Shown: piece after piece, positions 23,911 to 34,499 of the stretch
Position numbering within the stretch: position 1 is the first letter of the stretch
Layout: each line of letters starts with the position of its first letter
DNA from: Cryptomeria japonica
Taxonomy: Eukaryota > Streptophyta > Pinopsida > Cupressales > Cupressaceae
Direction: 5' to 3'
DNA: 64,000 nt
Assembly (NCBI RefSeq): GCF_030272615.1
Contig: NC_081405.1
Coordinates: 568,539,095 to 568,603,094, forward strand
The notes under the pieces: generated by a model
What the model was told of the DNA's origin: nothing
What the model saw: the letters and a program-made list of their open reading frames with translations, nothing else
Databases searched by the model: none
Made by a program: the position numbers and the translations under genes

Positions 23911-23953
23911 AGCGGGAACTTGCAGAGCAGATGAGAACTTGTCATTGTTTTAG

Positions 23954-24420
23954 TAATTCTTAAATGGGTCAAATTAATTTTATTTAGTCTAAAAAAGTAA
24001 ATGAAAACTATTTGCTAATGTGAAGAAGCATAGGATTTGTTATAACAAGTAAAAATATAATTCATAGAAAGGATGGACAATTTTTTTGAGATGAACCAAA
24101 GGTATTAATGGTGACCTTTTTTTGTATAAATGACAAAGTTAAGGCACACATTTGCAACATCAACATATCTTATTATTTTTATAATGACTGTTAGCAATTT
24201 TTAAATGGGTTGAGTTATTTTTATTTAGTATGGAAGAGCAAAATAAATATTATCCTTTAATGTGAAGAAATATAGAAGATCGTCATAACAAAGAAATATG
24301 TATTTAATAATAAATATGAACAAAAAACTTGAGATGAATGAAAGCTAAATTAGTGTTGATCACTTTTTCTATAAATGACCAAGTTTAAGTGTATATTTGC
24401 AATATTGATACATCTCACAA
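23954..24420. repeat. Degenerate tandem duplication, ~235 bp unit
   Basis: Two diverged copies (about 23945-24190 and 24191-24420) share the order TTCTTAAATGGGT / TTTTTAAATGGGT, TTTTATTTAGT, AATGTGAAGAA, GAGATGAA, TATAAATGAC and CATATCTTA / TACATCTCA. No coding sequence. This is flanking DNA between the two LINEs. Confidence 0.65.
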
Positions 24421-24698
24421 AACTTAGTAAAAATTACAATTAATTTATAATGTAAACAATGAATATATACTATTATACCTAAATAACAATAGGCAAACAA
24501 TAAAAATATGAGAAAGAGAAAGAATGAATAAAAGCTTAATAGATTTAACTTAAATAATTTTTTTGATATTACAATAAACTCTATATAAAAATAACAAAAT
24601 GATTATATTTTATTTAGCATTTAAAATATATTTAAAAATAATAATAAAAAATATATTTTTAAAATATATATATATATATATTGACTCTTTAGAAACAA
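24421..24698. other. AT-rich spacer with a short (TA)n run
   Basis: Very AT-rich, with TA dinucleotides at about 24664-24681. The short hydrophobic open frames here are low-complexity translation. No other feature. Confidence 0.6.
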
Positions 24699-24715
24699 AT
24701 TTAACCCACAAACTT
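24699..24715. repeat. Target-site duplication of LINE-2, left copy
   Basis: ATTTAACCCACAAACTT, identical to 33113-33129. Seventeen bases is a typical length for L1-type target-primed insertion. Confidence 0.93.
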
Positions 24716-25500
24716 TTTTTTTTAAGGCAAAGGTGGACGAGCCACAAATATATATTATAATCATAATATACTGGTTCAAGAGATCCTGGAGGAAAGAACC
24801 AGCTAAGAAAACCTTCATTCCTCACTCAAGATTACAATGTATAGAAGGAGGCCAACACAAAGAGTGAAGGCAACATATCTAGCTAAGTAGAAGTATGAAA
24901 CATCCAAACCTAAGTTTTACCCGAGTAACACCAGAAATATCAGAATATACAAGGACTTATACAGTCCGATCATTAAAATTCCTTATTGATCAAGCACTAA
25001 ATAGCCTAAGTATTCTGATATCCTAGAAAAAAGCACCAAATAAATTGCAAATTTACATAATGTATATTTACATAAATCTGCACCCTTCTAAATAGTTATC
25101 AAAATTGGATTATCGAGCAAAACTGAGAATAGGCATAATATTGTACCCCAAAACCTATATGAACATCAAGATTACTCCTCCATAGGCTGCGAGCTCGACA
25201 AAAATCCATCTCCAACATTGAGTGCAACAAAGGAAGATATTAGGTCTTGAATCGGTGAACAATGGATCTCATTAACATGGTCAAAGGAGGAGAGATTATG
25301 TTAACCTGCATAGAAGCTTCATTACCCACTAGCATTGGTGGAAAGATAGCAAATGGTTCTATTTGCCCATGGTTGTGGCCTAAGATCGCTAGGATGGCAT
25401 GCAATTTAGAGAAGGTTTGGCTTTTTAAATCTAAATTTAAACCTCTCCCAACATTGTAAGCAACTATTTGGAAGGGTCTTACATTCTGCAGAAAGAGTGA

Positions 25501-25929
25501 CTACTTTATGCTATCAAACATTGGGGGAAATTCTTCATGAGTGAGAAGAAGTTGCCTTGGAAATAAATCACCAACTTTTGCCTGACCATTCCATAAATCA
25601 TATTGGTGGATGGCTTCCAAAAGTTGGTTATCATTGAAAAAATCAGCCCGAATTGTTTTATGAATGATGTTCTTTAAGGGAACCCAAGACTGCAGCAAGT
25701 CTACTACATTGAAAAGAAAGATAGAAACCAATTGGGAAGGAAAAAGAAACCTTTTCTCCTGTGGATAGAGTATTTCTTCATCGATAATCCTCTGGATAGC
25801 ACGTTTGCAATGTTGATAGGAGGTTTTGAAGGCGATACCCAACCGGTCTTCGGTGATGTGGTCCTCAAACAACATCTCCCAAGCAGCAACTATCAAGGGC
25901 ACTCTATAATTTTGCAGAGAGCAATCCAT
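25501..25929 (-). CDS. Hypothetical 142-codon ORF in the LINE-2 3' extension
   Basis: An open frame from ATG to stop in the LINE's 3' extension. It includes IVAAWEMLFEDHITEDRLGI, ILYPQEKRFLFPSQLVS and LLEAIHQYDLWNGQAKV. It is amphipathic, moderately acidic, and has no signal peptide or clear membrane segment. I do not recognise it. The minus-strand text past the stop (LDLKSQTFSKLHAILAIL, about 25440-25380) still looks protein-like, so the original could have been longer. It may be host sequence carried by 3' transduction, or a lineage-specific LINE addition; it may also be chance. Confidence 0.35.
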   Translation of the reverse strand: MDCSLQNYRVPLIVAAWEMLFEDHITEDRLGIAFKTSYQHCKRAIQRIIDEEILYPQEKRFLFPSQLVSIFLFNVVDLLQSWVPLKNIIHKTIRADFFNDNQLLEAIHQYDLWNGQAKVGDLFPRQLLLTHEEFPPMFDSIK

Positions 25930-26159
25930 TATGCATTAAAACAGGGTAGACTATAGAGGCAAAAACAAGCAAGTTATGAATCGACACTCGATAAAAGTAA
26001 TGGCTATCTTGATAATCACATTCCCTGCCAAAATCATTTTGAATCTCCAACTGCTGTGAAATTATTAGCAAGTCTAAGCGACATGATTCATGTCGGTTTC
26101 TTTTAATTATATTGCAAAGTAGCAAAGGATGCCGCATATGTGAGATCAAATGAAGGGAT

Positions 26160-26320
26160 ATCTTTGATCTCACGAGACTCGTAGGATGGGCTACCATCGT
26201 ACTGCCAACATGGAAGCTCATAGAATAGGCCGCCATTGTACTGAAAACATGGAAGATGAATGAGAAATTGACAGACACCATTTTGGCCACCATCGAATTG
26301 CCAGCAAAGATGAAGGGTGA
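26160..26320. repeat. Short degenerate repeats in the LINE-2 3' extension
   Basis: Three related phrases (GGGCTACCATCGTACTGCCA, GGCCGCCATTGTACTGAAAA, GGCCACCATCGAATTGCCAG) spaced about 60 bp apart. In one minus-strand frame they encode the recurring motif C(W/F)Q(Y/F)(D/N)GG. Confidence 0.6.
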
Positions 26321-26569
26321 ACAATCAATCAGCTCGAAATAATAAAGCCGAACATGCCAAACTTTAAATCAACTTGTTACAAGTGTAGAAACATCATTAA
26401 CTGGTCACTTTACAAAACCAAAGTTAATACAATCTATCAAAATCTTGAATAATAGGGTGAGTGTGTCAATCATTTAAATATTTTTCCTCTCATCATTGAT
26501 AATGCTTGTTAGATGAGGAAAATTTTCCACCTTGAAATTTGGAGATGAAGAGTCCACTTCCAGCTTATC

Positions 26570-26870
26570 TCAACCCAAATTTTCTAATACATCTACTAAT
26601 CTATGACCTTCCCTGAATATGTGAGAAATGCAACATTCCTCAAACAAATCTAGTAACAACCATGATCGCTTTAAAATGTAGGAAATTTTCGAGTTAAATG
26701 AACATCTGGAAATGCAAGCTTTCACTATAATAGAAGAATCTCCTTCAACATGTAACCTGGGGAACCTTAGTTTTTTTGCCAATGTCAGTCCATATAATAA
26801 GGAAAGAGCTTTCGCTAAATTGTTTGTGCTAGGAGGAATAGAAGAAGATTTAGGTGCCAAGAGAATACCT
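26570..26870 (-). pseudogene. LINE-2 RNase H domain
   Basis: Reads NNLAKALSLLYGLTLAKKL, then LHVEGDSSIIVKACI, and SHIFREGHRLVDVLENLG at the end, the activating E/A position, GDS and closing REGN-like block of plant LINE RNase H. N-terminal text is readable to about 26960 (FDGSSRGNLGDYGIEV), with a stop between. Confidence 0.9.
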
Positions 26871-27121
26871 AAGTGATCTCTAATACAAACTTCAATTCCA
26901 TAATCACCAAGATTTCCTCTAGATGAACCATCAAAATTTAATTTGACAAAGCCAATTGGAGGAGGTTGTCATTTAATTAGGTTTCTGTTGATTGACTGAA
27001 TTTCCCGACCAAATGTAGCACAAAAATAAGGGATAGCCAAACCTTTCCAAATATTGATAATGTGGCCATCCCAAAATTAAAAATTAGAATTGCAATTTAT
27101 GTTCTTGATATAAGCATTAAC

Positions 27122-27777
27122 CTATTCTGAAGCATATTTCTCAATTCCTTCTAGTACCAAATGAGTTGGAGATTCAAACTGTCTAAAACTTCTTTTATTT
27201 CTTTCCCACCAAATTGACCAAATGACAGCTGTCGGAATACATTTCCAAATGCTAGCAAATAAAGACTTTGTGAAAAGAGTAGGCCAGGATTGGAAAAGTT
27301 CCCATAAAGTATAGGGCAACAGCATAGATAAATTCAGTTTCTCCAAAACATGGAACTAACATTACTGAGCAAAGGGACACCTAAGGAGTAAATGGTCTAC
27401 AATTTCAGCTTCAGCTTTGCATAATACACAAGAAAAAGAGTTAGCAATGTGTAATCTTTCCAATTTATCACTTGTTAATATCCTTTTTTCAAAGCTAACC
27501 AGGCAAAGCAACCTGCTTTAGGAAGCACGACACTATTCCAACAAAATGAAAAGGCTCGACTCTTAACTTGTTGATTTTCCATATGTCGGGCAGCCACATA
27601 ACCATTTTTAATTGAATATTTGCCATCATGAGCTGGAGCCCATAACAATTTGTCTTCTTGATTTGAAATATACACTCTTCTTCTAGGCAAAATTTCCTGA
27701 AAACAAAACCTTTGATCATCTCTAATCGGTAGATCAAGAGGATCTTTCCAAATGGCTTTCCCTGAAAAAATTTCCAA
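27122..27777 (-). pseudogene. LINE-2 zf-RVT-like region
   Basis: DKLLWAPAHDGKYSIKNGYV and FCWNSVVLPKAGCFAWLALK (27777-27475), a CVLCKAEAE-like stretch after a frame change (near 27420), then AVIWSIWWERNKRSFRQFES (27346-27122). This is the usual W-rich zinc-binding tail between LINE RT and RNase H. Confidence 0.87.
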
Positions 27778-28011
27778 CCGCTAACATAATCTATCAAAAG
27801 TGAACCCCAACAGTTTTTTATAGTTGCAATGGCATCCAAAAGAAGTTCTGAAAAACTTTAAAGGAGGTAGGCCATTCCATGAGTGCTCCCAAAAATGAAT
27901 GCTCTCACCATTGTGAACCTCCCAAGATACGTATCTTGTAATAATCTACCTACAAGACATCATGAAGTTCCAAACAACTGACCCTTTTGGAGGATCAAGG
28001 GTTGTTATGAC

Positions 28012-29641
28012 TCAGGAAGGGTTTAACAAGTCCAAGTATTTTTCCTGCATGATTCTGCACCACTTAGTGTCTGGTTTGGAGACCATTTTCCACACAAGTT
28101 TACCCCCAAAGGCAATGTTTCTTTTAGATAAGTCATGTAGACTGACTCCCCATCCCCCCTTATCATGTGCCATTTCTTGAATTGATATAACTGCAATCTT
28201 CTTTTCTTTTGGCATATTGTCCCTCCATAAGAAATCTTTAATGAGTTTTTCAATCCGATGAATGACTCTAGCAGGGGCTTTGAGGACTGACATGAAATAA
28301 TTGGGAATGGTAGACAAGACTATTTTTATTAGAAGTAATCTCCCTGATAGGGAAAGCTAGCGGGCCTTCCATGTGAAAATGACATTCTTAATTTTGTCTA
28401 TAATAGCTTTCCAATAAGCCAACTTATTGGCACCTACAAAAAATGAATGCCAAGATATGTGGTGGGAAGACACTCTTGAGAGAAACCCAAAGTATCAACA
28501 ATTTTCCTTGTGATGATATCATTTGTATTAAAAACATATATCTTTGATTTATGAGCATTAATTCTTTGACTCAAGACTGCCATGTAAAGATCCATGGTTT
28601 CTTGATCTGCTTTGCCTCCTGAATATTTGATTTACCAAATAATAGTGTGTCATCAACAAATAAAGAGTGTGTAATTGACACTAATGTACCTTCAATATGA
28701 GCACCCATCCAAAGCCCTCGACCATGTTTAGACTTAATGATTCCGCTAAAAGGTTCTGCCATAATTATAAATAGAGATGGGGATAGGGGGTCTCCTTGTC
28801 TCACATCTTACGAAGCAACAAAGAAACTAGTAGGAGCATCATTAATTAACACTGAAAAAGTGAGCTCTTGAGATACATGCCCTAATTCACTTACACCAAT
28901 TCTTAGCAAATCTAAATTTTCTCAAGACTTTAAACAAAAAAGACCAGTTAAGTTTTTCATATGCTTTCATCATATCCAATTTGACTACAAAGAAGATACA
29001 TTGTTGGAGTGGATGGAGTGCAACACTTCATGGGCCATTAAGGCACCTTCCATGGTTTCTCTTCCTGGAATGAAACCACCTTGTTCTGGGGATATGATTT
29101 TGATAATCAATTTCTGCAGTCTCAAATAAATGACTTTAGTAATAATCTTGTATATTGTATTGTATAACGAAATGGGCCTAAAATCTGTAAAAGTTGTTGG
29201 CTCTTTGATTTTCAGAATAATAACAATATTTGTAATATTGAAATTTCGAAGAATGGATGAGCTCTTTCTTGACTCCTCCATTACTGCCAACAATTCAAAG
29301 CCCAAAATGTCCTAATATTTTTGGAAGAAAAGAGCCGTAAAACCATCCAGACCCGGGGCCTTGTCCGGCTGGAAAGAAAAGACTACTTTACAGATCTCTT
29401 CAATTTTAAAAGGGGCCAACAATTGTTGATTATCCAGGGGACAAACAATATGAGGAACAGCATCCATAATCTCCTTCTCTTGCACATCGAGTGGAGGGTC
29501 TGAAGAAGCAGGAGCAAGTAAGTTCTTAAAGTAATTAACTCCTTCATCTTGAATTTCTTGAGCATCTCGAAGGGTTTTACTTGAGAAGGCTTCCTTAATG
29601 GAAAATATAGTAGTGGCTGCCCTCTTCTGCTTAGCTGACAT
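28012..29641 (-). pseudogene. LINE-2 reverse transcriptase
   Basis: Order on the minus strand: FQPDKAPGLDGFTALFFQKY (to 29312), FTDFRPISLYNTIYKIITKV, SPEQGGFIPGRETMEGALMA (29305-28985), then KLDMMKAYEKLNW, MRQGDPLSPSLFIIMAEPFS and HSLFVDDTLLFGKS (28804-28571), then FLWRDNMPKEKKIAVI and GWGVSLHDLSKRNIAFGGKL (28317-28012). Both catalytic Asp sites are present: LDMMKAYE (usual xxKAYD, here with E) and FVDD. There are several stops and one frameshift between 28571 and 28317. Confidence 0.94.
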
Positions 29642-29941
29642 CTATAAGAATTTGGTGTTTTTATCCCCTTCCCTTAACCATAACTCACGAGACTTCTGTC
29701 TCCAGTATTCTTCCTCTCTCTTACAGATTTCTTCCCATTCCACTTGAGCCTGTTTCTGCTTAGCAAACAATTCTGAATCTAGCCCATTAGAGATGATCTG
29801 TTCATTAATCATATGCAACTAGTTTTCAAAAAGTTCTTTTTGGACAAATATGTTTTCGAAGACTTCCTTATTCCATATTTTAATTTGGGCTTTAACATAC
29901 TGCATTTTTTTATGGAACTTAAACATTTTGGTGCCCACCAC

Positions 29942-30774
29942 CTAGGGGGCACTTACCCACCACTGTCGAATCAAGGCATGAAAGTGAGGATGTCGGAACC
30001 ACATCCTTTCAAATTTGAAAGAAGTTCTATGGTTATGTTTTGGTAGGGCTACTATTTTTTCAATACTAAAAAGGACAGGGAAATGATCTGAGCCTGCTAA
30101 GGGTAAAATTTGAACCTGTAAAGAATAGTTTTGAGCCCTCCATTCTTGAGAGAAAAGAAACATGTCTAATCTCTCCGCAATTTGTAAGAATCTAGCTCTC
30201 CTATTAGTCCAAGTGAAAAAGCCATTTTGCGGAAGATTGTCAAACAAGTCATTATCATTTATAAATTATTTGAAGTCTTCAATAGTCTTGATAGGGGGAC
30301 CAATACCACCTTTTTTCTTTTCTAGTGAAGTAATTGCATTAAAATCCCCCCCCCCCCTCCCCCTCCCAATAATAACATTTGGCCCTACAACTTGTTGAAT
30401 GATCCGAGTGAGAGAGGACCATAAATTCTTCTTATCCTGGGTAGAGGTTGGACCATAAACATTTATCAAGTTGAAAAACATGTCAAAATGTTTTATACTA
30501 ATATGTTGTCAATTGGTTCCTTGCTTCACAAACTGAGCAATTATCGAGTTTGGATTTTAGAGAACCGTGAGACCTCTTGAAGCACCTATACTTTGGCTAT
30601 GTGTTGATTTCTAATTTGGCCATTTGGCTATTGTTTTCTGAAAAACCTCATCTGATGTTTTAGTTTCTTGAAGTAAAACTACAATTGCCTGAGAAGATTC
30701 AAGTTGTAACTTGATTCTCTTCCTTTTGTCAAAGGCATTTATACCCATGACATTCCAAGACAAGACGTTCATAC
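29942..30774 (-). pseudogene. LINE-2 AP-like endonuclease
   Basis: Begins at the ATG at 30772 with MNVLSWNVMGINAFDKRKR and VVLLQETKTSD, the classic ORF2 start including the catalytic E of QET. Then FFNLINVYGPTS, GDFNAITSLEKKKGG, GFFTWTNRR, ERLDMFLFSQEW and LPLAGSDHFPVLFSIE. Catalytic N, E, D and SDH positions look conserved. A C-run at 30349-30365 (glycine codons before GDFN) looks expanded by slippage. Stops occur at about 30620, 30520 and 30270. Confidence 0.92.
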
Positions 30775-31155
30775 CTGTTGAGGAGAACTACATTTAGTTC
30801 TCCTCGTAACTCTCTTAGTAGCTGAGATTTTTTTATCAATGGTGGTTTGAACACCAGCATCAATTTCTTCTTTTGTTTTAACCGCTTTTCACTTTCTCCC
30901 TCTTTTTTTAGGAGTTCTCAAATCTGATTTACTTAAAGCAGGCATTTGGGAGATGGAAAGGGTTTGAGAAAAAACAAAGCTTCCCTTAAATAGATCTTCT
31001 TCCAAGGATGAGTTACAAGGGACAAAATCTAATTGCTCTTCTTCTACTAAAACCTTTTTCCGGTATATTTTTGAAAAAAATCTTGGAAAAACATCTGGTG
31101 ATAACTGGCGACAAATATCAACATCATCTAGACCAGAATTAAATGGACCAAAATA

Positions 31156-32885
31156 CTACATTTTTTCCAGATTGGCATGATCAACTGGAAAAATATGATC
31201 AGTTGCAATATCCTGATTTTGAACAACTGTTTTTTGATTCCCAATCCAATCTTCAAAGTGAGACTGTGAAAATATCTCAGGGCCCACAAATTTAGTTAAA
31301 TGAGACATATTGTCAACTTTTCCACTCATACTAGAACCAAGCTTATTATCATGCCCTAATAGTTGCACACAATTAGCATAATTTCTCAACATCTCCTCCT
31401 GAGCAATTTTATCAAAACGTTTAGAAGCCACACTTAAAATCAACTCATCTGCCATTCTTTGAAGCTCTTCTTCTGATTTTTTGTTACATTTAGCAGAATG
31501 CAAGGAAGGAGAGCACAACTCTATATGAACGAGACCCATTAAATCCCTCTAGAAGATCAAATTTTGAACAATACCTTCCAATTTGAAAGAAGATCGGAGC
31601 CCTTAATGTGAAATACTGAAAGAAATATGTCTATGACCCTGAAGATTATGAAGCCAAAGTGTTCCATTCAAAGAGAAAGCAGAGTTGATAGTCTTACCAA
31701 AAAACTAGCTCCTATAAAAACCTAAGAACTTGTGCATTCTCAGAATAGATGGGAAAAATGCCTTAGGAAATGCATCTAAAAGTGCTTTACAAACAAGCTT
31801 AAGATTTATTTCATTAAGGATTTTCTGATTAGGAGAACCAGGTGAACCATCTAGATGGGCATTCTTAAATATTGACTCAGAAGGGACATTGAAAGTCATC
31901 TTGTCCTCTACCTTAAGCGACTATATTGAAAGCTCATCACCCAATCCCTCCTCCTAAAAATGACCTCTGTTTTCTATCAAATGTAAAGAGCATTGAAGAG
32001 GATAAGAAGTGTGATTTTTACACACGAAAATCCTTTGTTGAGCAGTTCCCTGGCACTGTGTGTTGTAGTGACCCAAAATTTTTTGATGTTGATCTATATA
32101 GGTAGCATTTTGGATTTATATTTTTTGATCCCAAGTAGCCCATTTGCTCTGAATAGAGATTGAGTAGGGAAAAGACTCTAAGAGATTAAGAAGGAGACAC
32201 ACTCTAACTTGCAAATGGATAAAATTGAATGTGATCAAGTCATGCTTTATAAAAATTCCAAACTTATTAGCCAGAGTTTCAATAATATTAGGATCTCTAT
32301 ATTCAAGGGGTAGGTCTAGAAATGATATCCAGAAAGGCATGAATTGACATAAATTTGGATCAGGCTTAAAATTTGGTACCCAAGGCAAAGAAAAAGGCTT
32401 GAACCCATGCAAAACCAACCCTTGTGTTTATGGATTTCATCTCTATTGACTTTCAAATCAAATAAAACAATGAGGAATTTTGATAGTGAATCTAAAAATG
32501 AAATAGTCTTAACCCCTATCCACACTTTATTTGTCCATTCCATAATATCAGAAAGCTATAGAGTTTGGTCCCAGAATTTACCTATGAGTGTCGTATCCTT
32601 TAAGAATTTGATATGAGATGAAAGTAACTCATCTGGTAATGCAATGCTATAACTGTTGTTAACAAAACCCCCATCGGCATCTTTCTCTACAGGATGATCT
32701 TTGGGCCTGTCTTTCTCAGATTGCAGCACCTTCTCCTCAGTCATGTTTTTAATAGTTTGCGGCTTCTTTCTCCAAGCTCTGTTATATTTATTTGGTATGA
32801 AGGGAGCACTTCTTTTTCGTATTGCCTTGAAAGATTTCCCTTTCATAGATCTATTATGAATCAAGATGTTATTTGGACTGGACAA
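31156..32885 (-). pseudogene. LINE-2 ORF1 (DUF4283-like RNA-binding protein)
   Basis: The N-terminal part (32885-32556) is Lys-rich, with NNSYSIALPDELLSSHIKFL. Then comes the DUF4283-like core PFWISFLDLPLEYRDPNIIE and TLANKFGIFIKHDLITFN (32418-32116), a knuckle-like HQKILGHYNTQCQG near 32080, and an acidic tail to 31156 (LQRMADELILSVASKRFDKI). Plant L1 ORF1 proteins package the LINE RNA. The N-terminal piece is in a different frame from the rest. Confidence 0.82.
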
Positions 32886-33112
32886 AAATTTAGGGCTTTA
32901 ATAGAGAGATTATTTGGCCACGAAACGAAGGATGGGAGATGATGGTAAGTGTCTGGACGCCTATCAGCTACACTCAATCTCTTAGCATGAACATTGAACC
33001 TCTTATTTTGCCATATTCTTTCATCAAAGGTCTTCAAATTATCCCTATTTGGCAGTCGACGAGAACCATCACAAATGTCAAAGACAACCCTAGGGCCAGA
33101 TTTCTGATGTAG

Positions 33113-33129
33113 ATTTAACCCACAAACTT
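33113..33129. repeat. Target-site duplication of LINE-2, right copy
   Basis: ATTTAACCCACAAACTT, identical to 24699-24715, and directly upstream of the LINE's 5' end. Confidence 0.93.
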
Positions 33130-33159
33130 GATATTCAATTTCTACAATTTCTCAATAAC

Positions 33160-33375
33160 AATTTCTAGAATTTCTTCTTTAAAATTGATTAATTTTTATT
33201 TGTTGAAACAAAGGTAAGAGATAAAAAATTGTATTGTTTAAAACATAAAATAAATTTAAAATAAAGAAAATAAAATAAATTTAACCAGAATTTCCTCATT
33301 AACATTGGTTAATTTTATTTGTTGAAACAAGAGTAAAGATCGAGGATTATATAGTTTTGAACCATAAAATAAGTT
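33160..33375. repeat. Degenerate tandem duplication, ~115 bp unit
   Basis: Two copies share GAATTTC(T/C)TC, TTTTATTTGTTGAAACAA, a GATAAAAA/GATCGAGG stretch and CATAAAATAA(A/G)TTTA. No coding sequence. Confidence 0.6.
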
Positions 33376-34167
33376 TAGAAAGAAGAATAGAAATAAGAGG
33401 AGCAACAGAAAGATCCTCTTGATTTAAACATTTCAATATGGCATGCAATGCTTCTTATAAATCATAAACGACTTCATTATTCTCTGAGTTTTTTTCTTCT
33501 TTAACAGTTTAGTTATGTTAAAATGACCTACAGAGAATTAATTAAGGTCGATAGAGTTGATGCCTTGAAAAAAAATTCAATTATAAGATCTGCATGTTTC
33601 TCTCAGCACAGTTTCTGGATTTATTAAGATCAGTATCTCCTGATTGGAAATGATATAAGTAGTTCTTCCTGCCATTTTCTAGTTATTTAACAAGGCAATC
33701 TGAACCAAAACTCTCATGTGGGTGGCAGCCAGATCTACAAATTTATAGGATTGTTTGATGTACATTTGGTTTGGTGTTGAGGATGTGAAGTTCGACGGTC
33801 ATGATCATTTCATTTTTTTTTTCGTTTCTTTGTTTTTTTATATTTGAAAAATGAAACAATTGTATATAAAAATGAACGCAGATTGTGTCAAACAATAAAT
33901 AAGATATTGTCCTATTTGAAAGTGAATGTAGCCTCTATGATCTGAACAGCTAAAAATTCCATTTCTGTTCTTAATAATCTTGCTCTTAAATAACCAAGAT
34001 TTGGAACATTAGTTGTATAAAACATATGAATTCCATAACCATATTCTCACAAGAAAATGTGGAAGGGAAATCCAAGGCAAAAATCATTGCAAAACAGATT
34101 CAGATTCAGCCAACCATATCCATATATGAACTCAAATACAATTGCAGTCGATGCACTATAACATAAA

Positions 34168-34419
34168 CTAGTGATCTCCATGACTCATTCCTAAAGGTGA
34201 TCTAATGGGACATCTTGAGCCATTCTCAAACATCATTTGATATTGTTGCAGATCAGAAAAGGAGGAAGAGAAACGAGTGGCACTCTGATCAAACTCTCTC
34301 AGCCTTATCACCGACTTCCCAAAATGTTGCAGATCTTCTTCCTTTATTTTCAAAACCTGGTTGTGCATGATGGGTCCTTCAAATTTCATAGAATTTGCAG
34401 AGAACACTGAGCAATCCAT
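34168..34419 (-). CDS. Candidate small host gene, 83 codons (weak)
   Basis: An open frame starting MDCSVFSANSMKFEGP, with KIKEEDLQHFGKSVIRLREF in the middle and a C-terminus GSRCPIRSPLGMSHGDH. It shows no transposon similarity and lies in the only sizeable non-repeat interval. A minus-strand TTATATAA is centred about 75 bp upstream of the ATG, at a workable distance for a TATA box and a short leader. I do not recognise the protein. It could be a small gene, the first exon of a longer one, or a chance frame; about 250 bases is not long enough to decide. Confidence 0.35.
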   Translation of the reverse strand: MDCSVFSANSMKFEGPIMHNQVLKIKEEDLQHFGKSVIRLREFDQSATRFSSSFSDLQQYQMMFENGSRCPIRSPLGMSHGDH

Positions 34420-34488
34420 TACTTACACCCAAAAAGAATGATTGATTGAATGGCTTGCAGGTCCTGAGAAAGCTTTGAAGCAAGCCAA

Positions 34489-34497
34489 TAGATTATA
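34489..34497 (-). promoter_or_regulatory. Putative TATA box for the 83-codon ORF
   Basis: The minus strand reads CTTTATATAATC, about 70-78 bp upstream of the ATG at 34419. A transcription start some 30 bp downstream would leave a leader of about 40 bases. Support comes only from spacing. Confidence 0.3.
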
Positions 34498-34499
34498 TA

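Larger units (their letters stand above)
15080..23953 (-). mobile_element. LINE-1: L1-type non-LTR retrotransposon, interrupted and decayed
   Basis: Reading right to left it carries ORF1 with a zinc knuckle, an endonuclease, a reverse transcriptase, a zf-RVT-like region and RNase H, the usual order for plant L1 elements. A two-LTR element (20195-23101) splits ORF1. Without that insert the LINE spans about 6 kb. I found no poly(A) tail or target duplication, so both ends are approximate, and the unknown remnant at 13031-14915 might even belong to its 3' end. Confidence 0.85.
24716..26560 (-). other. Long 3' extension of LINE-2
   Basis: Lies between the RNase H end and the poly(A) tail, inside the target duplications, so it moved with the LINE or was inserted into it later. 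It holds an open frame at 25501-25929 and a short repeat array at 26160-26320. I see no LTR, inverted repeat or second poly(A) tail to mark a separate insertion. Confidence 0.7.
24716..33112 (-). mobile_element. LINE-2: structurally complete L1-type non-LTR retrotransposon (8.4 kb)
   Basis: Perfect 17-bp target duplications flank the unit, and a ten-T run at 24714-24723 is the poly(A) tail read on the plus strand. Right to left it carries ORF1 (32885-31156), then ORF2 with endonuclease, RT, zf-RVT-like region and RNase H (30772-26570), then a 1.85-kb 3' extension. ORF2 from 30772 to 28571 stays in one frame, broken only by stops; one shift follows and the frame returns near 27346. It is a full-length but dead copy. 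Confidence 0.93.

Noticed and set aside
23440-23953. Plus-strand open frames of 95-128 codons
   Set aside because: Antisense to LINE-1 ORF1, which has recognisable motifs.
24610-24825. Hydrophobic 65-71 codon frames
   Set aside because: Translation of AT-rich and T-run sequence at the LINE-2 poly(A) end.
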